A DNA stretch of 35,259 bases from CAZQWJ01 sp964597265 (GTDB taxonomy: Bacteria > Patescibacteriota > 4484-211 > JAGQKX01): NCBI GenBank assembly GCA_964597265.1, contig CAZQWJ010000010.1, positions 1 to 35,259 on the forward strand, given 5' to 3'. Position numbers and translations under genes: made by a program. This document shows, piece by piece, positions 16,079 through 24,385 of the stretch. The notes under the pieces are model-generated. The model was not told the origin of the DNA. It was given only the letters and a program-made list of their open reading frames with translations, and ran no database searches. Every line of letters starts with the position of its first letter. The first letter of the stretch is position 1.

Positions 16079-17665
16079 ATGGCAAGACCTTTTATTGACC
16101 AGATAGAAGATATCCTTACTCCTACTTCTTACAAAATTGCTTCTACACCGCTTAAAATTCTGTTGATTGGCGCAGAAGTATCTCCCTTTGCCACTGTTGG
16201 TGGTTATGCTCGTGTATTGGGATATTTGTCAGTTGCACTCAAAAAATTGGGGCACGACGTGCGAGTATATATGCCCAAGTTCGGGTTTATTGACGAAGAA
16301 GTATATCCAATGGAAAAGATTGTCGATGGGTTGAAAGTTCCTACCAACAATGAGGAAAATCCTGAACTCATCTGTAATGTCAAAGTGCATACCACATCAG
16401 AAAAGATACCTGTGTATTTTTTGGAAAACCGTGAATATTACGAATTGCGCGCCAATGTGTATGGATACAAAGACGATCCCGTGCGTTGGGCGTTGTTGTC
16501 TCGTTCGGTATTAGAATTTCTCAAAGTATCTGATTGGCAGCCAGATGTTATTCACGCCAATGATTGGCACACCGGCCATATTGCCAATTACTTTCATACG
16601 CAATATAAAGATTCGCCGCGGCTTCGTTCGATCGCAAATGTCTTCACGATCCACAACCTGATGATGCATGGGTGGTTTATCAACCCTATACGCGACAGGG
16701 TGTCTGAGATGGAATTTGATGATGGGCACAGCGATATTGCGCCATTGTTGTCAGAACGCCTCAACCAACAAAACTTTTTGCGACGGGGCATTATGTATTC
16801 TGATCTTTTGACAACAGTTTCTCCGACATACGCAAAAGAAATACTCAAGCCCGAGTTTGGTGAAGGTCTGGATGGTTTATTGCTTGAAATGAGGGGCAAA
16901 TTGTTTGGTGTCCTGAACGGGGTAGATGCTGATCGGTTTAATCCGGCGACTGACAAACTCATTGCAGAGAACTTCACTGTCAATACCCTTGAGCAACGCG
17001 TCAAAAATAAGCTGGCACTCCAGGAAGAATTTGATCTGGAACAAAATGAGAAGATACCGATTTTGGCATTTGTCGGGCGGATGGAAGAGCAAAAAGGCGT
17101 TGACTTGATTGTAGATGTGATGTATCCATTGCTCAAAGACTTTAACGTGCAATTCATAGCTGTCGGAGGAGGGGATAGCCGTATTATTGATCGACTACGT
17201 GGTTTGCAAGAAACTTATCCAGATAAAGTCGGCGTACACTTGATGCCAGACTTCACACTGCCGCGCTTAGTGTTTGCAGGAGCTGATATCATGCTTATTC
17301 CATCCAGATTTGAACCGTGTGGTATCGTGCAAATGGAGGCCATGCGTTATGGGTGTGTGCCGATTGTACGTGCGACTGGTGGATTGGCTGATACGGTCAA
17401 AAACTATGAACCAGAAAAAGACGAAGGTTGGGGATTTGTGTTTAACCAATTTGACTCATGGGCGTTTTTTGCCCAAATTGTGAGGGCTCTCGAAACGTAT
17501 CGACAAGAAAAAGTCTGGACCAAGTTGCAGACCCGTGCAATGCAGCAGGATAATTCATGGGATTCACGGGCCAGGGCATATGTTGAGCTATACGAAAAAG
17601 CAATCCAAATTCGCCAACAGGAACTAAAAGGAACCGTAGCAGGACCTGCATACAACTACCAATAG
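16079..17665 (+). CDS. glgA: glycogen/starch synthase, GT5 family (copy 1)
   Basis: This 528-aa protein has an N-terminal GT5 domain starting KILLIGAEVSPFATVGGYARV, in which KxGGLADV has become VGGYARV. HANDWHTGH, VFTIHNL and NGVDADRFNPATD follow. The C-terminal half has FVGRMEEQKGVD and the catalytic segment PSRFEPCGIVQMEAMRYG. The family extends alpha-1,4-glucan from a nucleotide glucose. The ATG at 16070 is also in frame but lies inside the -10 box. The GH57 gene follows after 4 bp, so the two form an operon. The changed N-terminal loop may alter the nucleotide-sugar site. Confidence 0.9.
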   Translation: MARPFIDQIEDILTPTSYKIASTPLKILLIGAEVSPFATVGGYARVLGYLSVALKKLGHDVRVYMPKFGFIDEEVYPMEKIVDGLKVPTNNEENPELICNVKVHTTSEKIPVYFLENREYYELRANVYGYKDDPVRWALLSRSVLEFLKVSDWQPDVIHANDWHTGHIANYFHTQYKDSPRLRSIANVFTIHNLMMHGWFINPIRDRVSEMEFDDGHSDIAPLLSERLNQQNFLRRGIMYSDLLTTVSPTYAKEILKPEFGEGLDGLLLEMRGKLFGVLNGVDADRFNPATDKLIAENFTVNTLEQRVKNKLALQEEFDLEQNEKIPILAFVGRMEEQKGVDLIVDVMYPLLKDFNVQFIAVGGGDSRIIDRLRGLQETYPDKVGVHLMPDFTLPRLVFAGADIMLIPSRFEPCGIVQMEAMRYGCVPIVRATGGLADTVKNYEPEKDEGWGFVFNQFDSWAFFAQIVRALETYRQEKVWTKLQTRAMQQDNSWDSRARAYVELYEKAIQIRQQELKGTVAGPAYNYQ

Positions 17666-17669
17666 AACT

Positions 17670-18851
17670 GTGAAAATCGCTTTTGTACTACATATCCACC
17701 AACCGCCTACACAAGATGCAGACGTGACACGACGTATTACCCAGAGGAGTTATCTTCCGCTGGTAGACATACTCAAATCATCTCGCGCAGGTCAGGTAAC
17801 GTTGAATATCACTGGCTCTTTGGCCACACAACTTTCTGCACTAGGGTATGACGAGCTATTGGCAGATTTGCACGCGTTAGCGGATGGCAGCAAGGTTGAA
17901 TACACGTCGACTGGCGCCTATCATCCATTGTTGAGCGAACTCCCGCAGGACGAAGTTGTGAGGCAATTAACCATTAACAACACAATACAAAAAAAACTGA
18001 TAGGCAGTTCGTTTCAGCCAGTAGGAGTATATCCCCCTGAGCTTATGTATCATCCCAAGGTGGGGGAGACGTTAGACAGGCTGGGATATCAGTGGGTACT
18101 TCTTGACGAAAGCGCGTTTCCTTCGGCAAGCTACCAGCCGGATACGCCAGCAGATCATCGTAAACTGGAACTCGGTTCGTATGTGTATACACAGCAGGGG
18201 ACAAATTTGAAACTACTATTTAGAGATCGTGAGTTGTCTGGTAAGATTGCTTTTCAGAAGGATATTACGATAGAACGCTTTCGCGATCATATCGAGCATC
18301 AATATGCAGACAAGAAACCTGCGTATATAGTACTTGCTCTCGATGGTGAAACGTTTGGCCATCATCATGGTAGTGGGCATCTTACGTTTTTGTCGGACGT
18401 TCTTGACAATACATTATTTGAAACATGTACAGTGTCTTCACTGTTCGCGTTAGGTCTGAAAGAAAAAGTACTCTTGCCTGTTTCTTCGACATGGGGAGAA
18501 ATTAAAATGAGCAGTAATAACACTCGCGTATTTCCGCGTTGGATCAACCCTGATAATCCTCTTCACGATCTTCAGTGGCGACTGGTTGCGTTGGCGCTGG
18601 ATGTTGTGTCTGACGACACCCCTGAAGCACGGGAACTCTTGGACCAAGGACTTCACTCGGACCAATTTTGGTGGGCAGCTCACGATCCTTGCTGGCGTCC
18701 GGATATGGTAGAAAAAGGAGCACGGATCTTGCGTGATGCCGTGGCGTATTCCAGTGCTAGTCAGCAGGCAAAACAGAAAGCTGATGAATTATTTGAAAAC
18801 ATTATCCAAAAAGGGCGTGATCTGTATGGTGAGGTACCCGTAGAGTGTTGA
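17670..18851 (+). CDS. GH57-family glycoside hydrolase/glucanotransferase (copy a)
   Basis: This 393-aa protein has the five-motif pattern of GH57. Motif 1 is LHIHQPP (residues ~7-13), motif 2 is STGAYHPLLSEL, and motif 3 is GVYPPELMYHP with the likely nucleophile Glu. Motif 4 is LDGETFGHH with the likely acid/base Asp. Family members include alpha-amylases, 4-alpha-glucanotransferases and branching enzymes. The start is GTG, four bases after the glycogen synthase stop, so it probably edits the same glucan. The gene ends five bases before the converging GT4 gene. Confidence 0.85.
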   Translation: MKIAFVLHIHQPPTQDADVTRRITQRSYLPLVDILKSSRAGQVTLNITGSLATQLSALGYDELLADLHALADGSKVEYTSTGAYHPLLSELPQDEVVRQLTINNTIQKKLIGSSFQPVGVYPPELMYHPKVGETLDRLGYQWVLLDESAFPSASYQPDTPADHRKLELGSYVYTQQGTNLKLLFRDRELSGKIAFQKDITIERFRDHIEHQYADKKPAYIVLALDGETFGHHHGSGHLTFLSDVLDNTLFETCTVSSLFALGLKEKVLLPVSSTWGEIKMSSNNTRVFPRWINPDNPLHDLQWRLVALALDVVSDDTPEARELLDQGLHSDQFWWAAHDPCWRPDMVEKGARILRDAVAYSSASQQAKQKADELFENIIQKGRDLYGEVPVEC

Positions 18852-18856
18852 GTTTT

Positions 18857-19912
18857 TTATCTGTATATATTGAGGTAATTTTGTGCCATTGTGGCAATTG
18901 AAAAATTCTCCAGTACATGTGTTCGGCATGCCTGCCTATCGATGGAATCTATCATGCCAATAGCTGCGATAAAACCTTCCCTATCGTCAGGTTCTATGAC
19001 ATACCCGGTTTTTTTGTCCTGGATAATTTCGCTCACCGAACCCCTGTCAAACGCAATAACCGGTGTGCCGCAGGCCATAGCTTCGGTCATAACAAGTCCA
19101 AACGGTTCTGGCCAGCGGATTGGCATGAGCAGTGCTTTGGCTCGTTGATATATCGGAATAATTTCATGCCTATCAAGCGCACCTAGGTATTGGATCTGAG
19201 AATCCAGATGTCGTGCTACGTTTGTTTCAAAAAATTCTCTATCATCCTCATAATAACTGCCGACAATTTTCAGTGGCATGCCGCACGTTTTGGCAAATTC
19301 TACTGCAAGATCCACTCCTTTTTCAGGCATTAGACGGCCGACAAAAAGCAGATAATCCTCAGGATCTTGGTGAAATGTGTAGCGAGAAGTATCAATACCA
19401 TTGTAAACAGTGCCTGCCCAATTAAGATTCGGCAATGGCTGACGTTGAGCATCGCTAATTGATACGAGACGTAGATTTTTGAACTCATTGTATAGAGGTA
19501 GTACCTTAAAACCGTCATCACTCAATGGATCGTGGACTGTTGCTACAATCGAAACAGCAGGCTTTAGCGGAGCAAAGTTGAAAATGCTAAAAGGTCGACA
19601 ATGTGTATGAAAAACGTCAAAAGAGTGTTCTTCCATATAGTTGAGGGCTTTTATCATCATGATATGTTCATACTGATAACTTGAGCCCTTGTGAGGGTAT
19701 TTTTGATACACCTCTGGTTCGCAAAACGGCAGCATATCAAATGTGACGAGTGTGGCCTTGGTTTTTGTCCCAATAGGAGCAAAAAACGTAACATCTTCAC
19801 CCATCTGCGCTAGGTGATCAGCCAAGTTGCCGGCAATAGCCATATTGGCATAAATCGTGCCTGCGGGTAGGGGATAGGGAATGGTATTAGTACAGTAGAT
19901 GCCGATTTTCAT
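18857..19912 (-). CDS. GT4-family glycosyltransferase
   Basis: This 351-aa protein is a GT-B fold enzyme with an N-terminal GIYCTNTIPYPLPAGTIYA acceptor domain. The C-terminal donor domain has YLLFVGRLMPEKGVDLA and the E-x7-E motif (EPFGLVMTEAMACGTPVIA). It is clearly paralogous to the next gene: both end in a shared IGMIDxIDRQACRxHVxxNF block. The donor and acceptor are unknown. The glucan-gene context makes an alpha-glucan or surface sugar role plausible. Confidence 0.88.
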   Translation of the reverse strand: MKIGIYCTNTIPYPLPAGTIYANMAIAGNLADHLAQMGEDVTFFAPIGTKTKATLVTFDMLPFCEPEVYQKYPHKGSSYQYEHIMMIKALNYMEEHSFDVFHTHCRPFSIFNFAPLKPAVSIVATVHDPLSDDGFKVLPLYNEFKNLRLVSISDAQRQPLPNLNWAGTVYNGIDTSRYTFHQDPEDYLLFVGRLMPEKGVDLAVEFAKTCGMPLKIVGSYYEDDREFFETNVARHLDSQIQYLGALDRHEIIPIYQRAKALLMPIRWPEPFGLVMTEAMACGTPVIAFDRGSVSEIIQDKKTGYVIEPDDREGFIAAIGMIDSIDRQACRTHVLENFSIATMAQNYLNIYR

Positions 19913-19930
19913 TGAGGTATAAGTTCAAGA

Positions 19931-21040
19931 TTAACGTACTAAGCTGACGTATAGTTTCTCATACTCTTTGGCCATTTTGTGTACGTTAAAATTGTCTTCT
20001 ACGTGTTTTCGGCATGCCTGACGATCAATACGGTCTATCATACCGATTTTTTCTGTCATCTCTTCAACTGAGTTCACAATATAGCCGGTTATTCCGTCAA
20101 CGATGATTTCGGGTAATGCACCACGGTTCCAGCCGATTACCGGTGTGCCGCAGGCCATTGATTCTATAGCAACCATGCCGAATGGCTCATCCCATTGAAT
20201 AGGCATGAGCGTGGCTTTTGCCTGCTTAAGAAATACTTGTTTTTGCGTATGGTCCTGTGGTCCGTGGTATTGTATCTGATCATTGTCGATAAAAGGCTCG
20301 ACGTGATTGATAAAATATAGATGACTCGCTTCGTCGTGTTGCTTGAGTGCGCCGGCGATAATCAGCCTCTCGTTGGTTGGTAAGACAGCCTGAATTGCCT
20401 CGGCAACTCCTTTATTCCCTGAAATATAGCCCAAAAATGCTATATAATCACCTTGCTCTTGCGACCAGTCTTTCCAGCTGTCCAAGGGGATACCATTATG
20501 AATGGTGTGGGCACGAACATTCCAGCTAGCAGCCAGCATTTTGGCCTGAAACTCACTCACGACAACTGCGCTAACCGCATCAAACTGTGTCCGAATGCGG
20601 TTGCGCATATATTGCTGATATTCTGCAGGAAGGCTTTGGGCAAACGCTATACTTTTATCAAATGGATGATGGGCCGTAGACACGATGGGCGTTTTATCCC
20701 TTACACAACGGGCAAAATGGCCCGCATTATACCATGTATGGTCATGGATAATATCAAATTGATCAGCCCGTGCAAACGCTTCCGCAACCGCCCATGTCGC
20801 ATATACACTGAGGTCGAAATATGAATACTCGCGATCCTGCGAATGGCTCGTTGGCCAAATCGGTACTAAATTAGCAGAAGTCTGCGAGTCTGCTGTACCA
20901 AAGAGCGTGACCTCATGACCCATGGCAACAAGCTCTTCTATCAAGTAATACACCATCTGTTCGAGGCCGCCTTGGTGATGGGGAGGAACGGGTTCTGCCA
21001 AATTGGTTATTTGTGCGATGCGGAGTTTTCTGGTTGGCAT
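19931..21040 (-). CDS. GT4-family glycosyltransferase (paralogue)
   Basis: This 369-aa protein has an N-terminal RIAQITNLAEPVPPHHQGGLEQMV segment, typical of GT4 enzymes. Its donor domain has FLGYISGNKGVAEA and the E-x7-E motif (EPFGMVAIESMACGTPVIG). It lies 18 bp upstream of the paralogue on the same strand, so the two form an operon. A -10 TATAAA (21048-21053) lies seven bases before the ATG, giving another leaderless-type start. Confidence 0.88.
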   Translation of the reverse strand: MPTRKLRIAQITNLAEPVPPHHQGGLEQMVYYLIEELVAMGHEVTLFGTADSQTSANLVPIWPTSHSQDREYSYFDLSVYATWAVAEAFARADQFDIIHDHTWYNAGHFARCVRDKTPIVSTAHHPFDKSIAFAQSLPAEYQQYMRNRIRTQFDAVSAVVVSEFQAKMLAASWNVRAHTIHNGIPLDSWKDWSQEQGDYIAFLGYISGNKGVAEAIQAVLPTNERLIIAGALKQHDEASHLYFINHVEPFIDNDQIQYHGPQDHTQKQVFLKQAKATLMPIQWDEPFGMVAIESMACGTPVIGWNRGALPEIIVDGITGYIVNSVEEMTEKIGMIDRIDRQACRKHVEDNFNVHKMAKEYEKLYVSLVR

Positions 21041-21047
21041 AGCGACG

Positions 21048-21057
21048 TTTATACCCA
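21048..21057 (-). promoter_or_regulatory. leaderless-type promoter of the GT4 pair
   Basis: On the minus strand TATAAA with upstream TGGG lies seven bases before the ATG at 21040. It sits beside the hairpin at 21061-21089. Confidence 0.5.
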
Positions 21058-21060
21058 GAA

Positions 21061-21089
21061 GTATACACCGCCATTTGGTGGTTGTATAC
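21061..21089. repeat. GTATAC hairpin between the kinase and GT4 genes
   Basis: GTATACACCGCC and GGTGGTTGTATAC form an imperfect stem around ATTT. It shares the sequence AAGTATACACC with the hairpin on the other side of the kinase-like gene (21745-21778). Confidence 0.6.
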
Positions 21090-21098
21090 GTATGGTCA

Positions 21099-21656
21099 TC
21101 AACCTTCGTTCAACCAGGACAGGATGGTTTTGTAATTGTCATTCGGGATAATCGTATTGTCGATGACGAGATGATCGAGCGTGGATTCTTTGACAAGTTC
21201 CAGGTATTCGGTATCTTTTGTAAGATACCATTCTGGTGTTTGGGCAATGCGGGAATATGCAGGATTACCGGCGAGGCGGTCTGATAGTCTTTGTGTGTAG
21301 AGTACTGGATCTTGTTGAACAGTGGTGACGACTATTATAAATCCTAGTCCGGCAAGTTTTTCGTCTATCATATGGAAGGTGCGTGTGTCTTTTTCCTTGG
21401 AGTATAGATAATGTGTTAAGTGGAATTTCTCAAAGATAATGTTTCTATGTGGCAACATCTCTGCTATTTCAAGATATTTGGTTATTAATGGCCAGCCGTC
21501 GTCGGTGCCAAAAAGCCCGATATCAACGTTAAACCAGGTACAGCCATCCATAACTATTGCGCCCGAATTATATCGTTGCTCAAGGTGATTCCAGACCGGG
21601 TAGATGGAGTAACTTTTGCCGGTTAGTTCGGCTCCTTCAAAGATTAATTTATGCAT
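21099..21656 (-). CDS. P-loop kinase-like protein (thymidylate-kinase-like fold)
   Basis: This 185-aa protein has the P-loop FEGAELTGKS at residues ~6-15. A later RNIIFEKFHLTHYLYSKEK sits where nucleoside/thymidylate kinases have their D/E-R-F/Y-x-x-S/T-x-x-Y motif. The substrate is not identifiable. It may be a nucleoside kinase or a divergent phosphotransferase tied to the sugar genes. AAGGAAG before the ATG is a usable ribosome binding site. Related hairpins lie on both sides of the gene. Confidence 0.6.
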   Translation of the reverse strand: MHKLIFEGAELTGKSYSIYPVWNHLEQRYNSGAIVMDGCTWFNVDIGLFGTDDGWPLITKYLEIAEMLPHRNIIFEKFHLTHYLYSKEKDTRTFHMIDEKLAGLGFIIVVTTVQQDPVLYTQRLSDRLAGNPAYSRIAQTPEWYLTKDTEYLELVKESTLDHLVIDNTIIPNDNYKTILSWLNEG

Positions 21657-21744
21657 ATGCTTCCTTTTTAACTGACATCAGGCAGTTGCGCTTGTCGTCA
21701 TAGTAGCATTTGTGCGGGATCGTGGGAGCGTTGTTTAGTATCTA

Positions 21745-21778
21745 AAGTATACACCTTCTTTTGGAAGGGTGTATACTT
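21745..21778. repeat. GTATAC hairpin between divergent genes
   Basis: AAGTATACACCTTC and GAAGGGTGTATACTT pair over about 14 bp with one bulged base and loop TTTTG. It lies between the divergent kinase-like and sulfotransferase-like genes, so it could be an operator rather than a terminator. Confidence 0.65.
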
Positions 21779-21809
21779 GCGTTTAAGGTACGTAGGTAAT
21801 ATGTAATGT

Positions 21810-21824
21810 TGCTATACAGATTCA
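21810..21824 (+). promoter_or_regulatory. leaderless-type promoter of the sulfotransferase-like gene
   Basis: Extended -10 TGC-TATACA (21810-21818), six bases before the ATG at 21825, with no Shine-Dalgarno sequence. Confidence 0.5.
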
Positions 21825-22355
21825 ATGCGCATGTCAAAGATATTTGGAATCGGTTTGTCAAAAACTGGAACAACGAGTTTGACAAAAGCTCTCGAAATAC
21901 TGGGGTATTCCACTATACACTTGCCGGATAATTTGGATATGCTAGAACACTATGATGCGGCGACAGATTTACCTATTGCGTTACACTATCAAGAATTAGA
22001 TAGTATATATCCTCATTCACGCTTTATTCTTACTGTGCGATCCATGAATGAGTGGCTTACCTCAATGAAAAGCCACTTCGACCGTTTACCCCCCTCCTAT
22101 GTTGGGGAGTACTATGTATCGCTTCGGAGACAGGCGTATGGGAGTGAATTTTTCAAAGAAGGCAACATGAGAGAAGCATATATGGCTCATGAACATAACG
22201 TACGTGCATATTTTGCGCACCGACCTGATGATATACTCGTACTCGATATTTGTGGAGGAGAAGGATGGGATAAGCTTTGTAGATTTTTGAATGTGCCCAT
22301 CCCTGCGGAAGAATTTCCCTATGCCAATCAAGATCCTATACGAAGTGTAGGGTAG
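21825..22355 (+). CDS. sulfotransferase-like protein
   Basis: This 176-aa protein begins with the 5'-phosphosulfate loop FGIGLSKTGTTSLTKAL. It also has a 3'-phosphate-binding-like segment FILTVRSMNEWLTSM near residue 67. Both are typical of PAPS-dependent sulfotransferases. It is short for the family but complete. The acceptor may be a glycan, given the surrounding glycosyltransferases. A second ATG lies two codons in. The last 28 bases overlap the converging GT2 gene. Confidence 0.8.
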   Translation: MRMSKIFGIGLSKTGTTSLTKALEILGYSTIHLPDNLDMLEHYDAATDLPIALHYQELDSIYPHSRFILTVRSMNEWLTSMKSHFDRLPPSYVGEYYVSLRRQAYGSEFFKEGNMREAYMAHEHNVRAYFAHRPDDILVLDICGGEGWDKLCRFLNVPIPAEEFPYANQDPIRSVG

Positions 22356-23065
22356 TTGTATTTCTTCTTCAGTTCAGCTATGTTGGCGAGATGATTTTGT
22401 CCGTCATGGCCAATAGAAACATTCATATCATGAAAACGATGAATATGTGATGTGATTGGGATATATACAGGTAGTTGGCTCAAGAGCAAGAATCGCACAA
22501 AAAGGTCCAGATCTTTAGCAATAAATCGTTCCTCATCGTATCTACCAGCTTCCATAAAAAGATCTTTGGTGTACATGACGTTATGTTGGATAAAGTGTTT
22601 ACCTTCAAAGATTGCCTGCAGCATTTCGTGAGGAGTAGAGAAGTCCCACCCATAGTAGTCTTCTCCAATGCAGTAGTGTAGTGTCTCATCCGATCGGATA
22701 AAATCGCTATATGCCCATTGAGCGGTCGGGTGGTTTTCAAGGGCATTATAGAAGTTAAACAGTGTTCGTTGCAAAATAATATCGTCGCTATCAAGCACGA
22801 AAATATACTTACCCAATGCTGCTTGTATGCCAGTATTTAGTGCTACAGAGCCACCACGGTTTTGTCTGATTGGAATGTAGCGGATATGTGTATAGGAGCG
22901 GCAAATCGCATCGGTATGATCAGTTGAACCATCATTAACGACAATGTGTTCGATCTGTATGTTCGACGGTACCATTACTGACGCCTGGACACTCCGTATA
23001 CAATCGTTGATATACTGTGCTTGATTATATGTTGGTGTGATAACTGAAATAGTGGGCTGGTGCAT
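22328..23065 (-). CDS. GT2-family glycosyltransferase
   Basis: This 245-aa protein is a GT-A fold family 2 enzyme. The N-terminal ISVITPTYNQAQYINDCIRSV and VVNDGSTDHT bind the nucleotide. NRGGSVALNTGIQAALGKYIFVLDSDD carries the DxD motif. The C-terminal part (DLDLFVRFLLLSQLPV) resembles enzymes that build surface polysaccharides. It overlaps the sulfotransferase-like gene tail to tail. It lies 23 bp downstream of the second GH57 gene, in the same direction. Confidence 0.88.
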   Translation of the reverse strand: MHQPTISVITPTYNQAQYINDCIRSVQASVMVPSNIQIEHIVVNDGSTDHTDAICRSYTHIRYIPIRQNRGGSVALNTGIQAALGKYIFVLDSDDIILQRTLFNFYNALENHPTAQWAYSDFIRSDETLHYCIGEDYYGWDFSTPHEMLQAIFEGKHFIQHNVMYTKDLFMEAGRYDEERFIAKDLDLFVRFLLLSQLPVYIPITSHIHRFHDMNVSIGHDGQNHLANIAELKKKYNYPTLRIGS

Positions 23066-23088
23066 ACTATATACGAATGGTTGGTGGC

Positions 23089-24327
23089 TTACGATACATC
23101 AGGTAACCGCGCCAGAGCTTGTTGGCGTTGTTTTTCATATTGGGCGAAGTTTTCTTCCACTTGACCTGACCAATGAAGTTGCCACATGTTTTGTATTAAC
23201 TCGATATAGAGTTTTTCTCCTTCCAATTTGACGGTTTTGTCTACGGGTAAGGCGCGTATTGTCTTTATAAGATTTTGTGCGCCTGCTTCAACAAACTCCG
23301 GATGCCACCATGGTTGATTGGATAACCAATATGGGTAACAGGAGGAAATACCTTGGTCGTAGTGTTTTTCTGCAAATGAGTAGACAAGCCCGGCATCCTC
23401 TTTCGGTCTTGGTATGGAAGATAACGCCTCAAACGAACGTTTAGCAAGCTGGTCGTACAGTTGCTGCAGCCGATTGCTAGGTGCATACCACATGGGGAAT
23501 GGGTTGTTCTGTTGCAGATCTTGTGTTGTCGTTTGCCAACTGGATGAGGTAATGTTTTCAAGAACACGGGCGCGGTCATGCATACGTTCAATACCTTCTG
23601 AAACGGTCAAAAAGGTGAGTTGATCTGAAGTGATGAGCTCTTCGAACAGGTGGATTCGCTCTTCGTAGTGATGGCCAAACACCTCAACATCGTGAGCAGA
23701 AAAGATGATGGTATCCTCTGCGGTATTTTGCTCTATAAACGAAATAAGGGCTGTACTGTTAATTTGTGAGGGATATGACCGGATGATTTCGACCAATGCG
23801 CGAGACGATACCACAACATTAAGATTGTCAAAACGCGCGAGTGCTTCATGCGGTATTATGTGCAGGTTATAATCTGGCGTTACACTGCTTTCATCGATCA
23901 TACACCACGAATAGTCTGGTGCGAGTGTATGCAATGCGTCAGTCGTCATGGCCAGCTCAGGCGGGAATAACCCTGCGAGCCGGTTTGTTTTGAAAAAAAA
24001 CGCTACTGTTTCGCTGTTGTAGCGTAGTTGTCGGTGTATTGCACCCATCGGCGAAAGTGGGATGACTGGATGGTAGAGTGGGGAATTGGTCAACTCTATT
24101 TGGCCTCGCTGCACGAGTTCTTTCACATTGTCAAAGAAAGGACCTGCATTGATAGCCTCTAGTTCCAAAATCAAAGAGCCACTGATATTGCAGGTGACTT
24201 TAGCGTGTGGATGAGCTAATAATAATTCGGTTACCGGCAGGTAACAGGCCTCCAGAATATGTTGTGTTAGAGCCCGTTCTTGGGTGGGCGGTTGATAAAA
24301 ATGTAATAACAAAGACCAATATCGCAT
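23089..24327 (-). CDS. GH57-family protein (copy b)
   Basis: This 412-aa protein is a distant paralogue of the GH57 at 17670. Motif 1 is altered to LHFYQPP (HIHQP in copy a). Motif 2 is TNSPLYHPVIPLS. Motif 3 is GLFPPELAM with the Glu kept. Motif 4 is SAHDVEVFGHHYEE with the Asp kept. It should therefore be catalytically competent on an alpha-glucan, although the changed motif 1 may shift specificity. It is divergent from the second glycogen synthase with 58 bp between starts. A possible -10 (TGG-TAAGAA) lies seven bases before the ATG. Confidence 0.8.
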   Translation of the reverse strand: MRYWSLLLHFYQPPTQERALTQHILEACYLPVTELLLAHPHAKVTCNISGSLILELEAINAGPFFDNVKELVQRGQIELTNSPLYHPVIPLSPMGAIHRQLRYNSETVAFFFKTNRLAGLFPPELAMTTDALHTLAPDYSWCMIDESSVTPDYNLHIIPHEALARFDNLNVVVSSRALVEIIRSYPSQINSTALISFIEQNTAEDTIIFSAHDVEVFGHHYEERIHLFEELITSDQLTFLTVSEGIERMHDRARVLENITSSSWQTTTQDLQQNNPFPMWYAPSNRLQQLYDQLAKRSFEALSSIPRPKEDAGLVYSFAEKHYDQGISSCYPYWLSNQPWWHPEFVEAGAQNLIKTIRALPVDKTVKLEGEKLYIELIQNMWQLHWSGQVEENFAQYEKQRQQALARLPDVS

Positions 24328-24385
24328 GCCCTATTTCTTACCATGTTTGTTGCTCTGATGCAAAAAATGCGTTACTCTTTGTATC

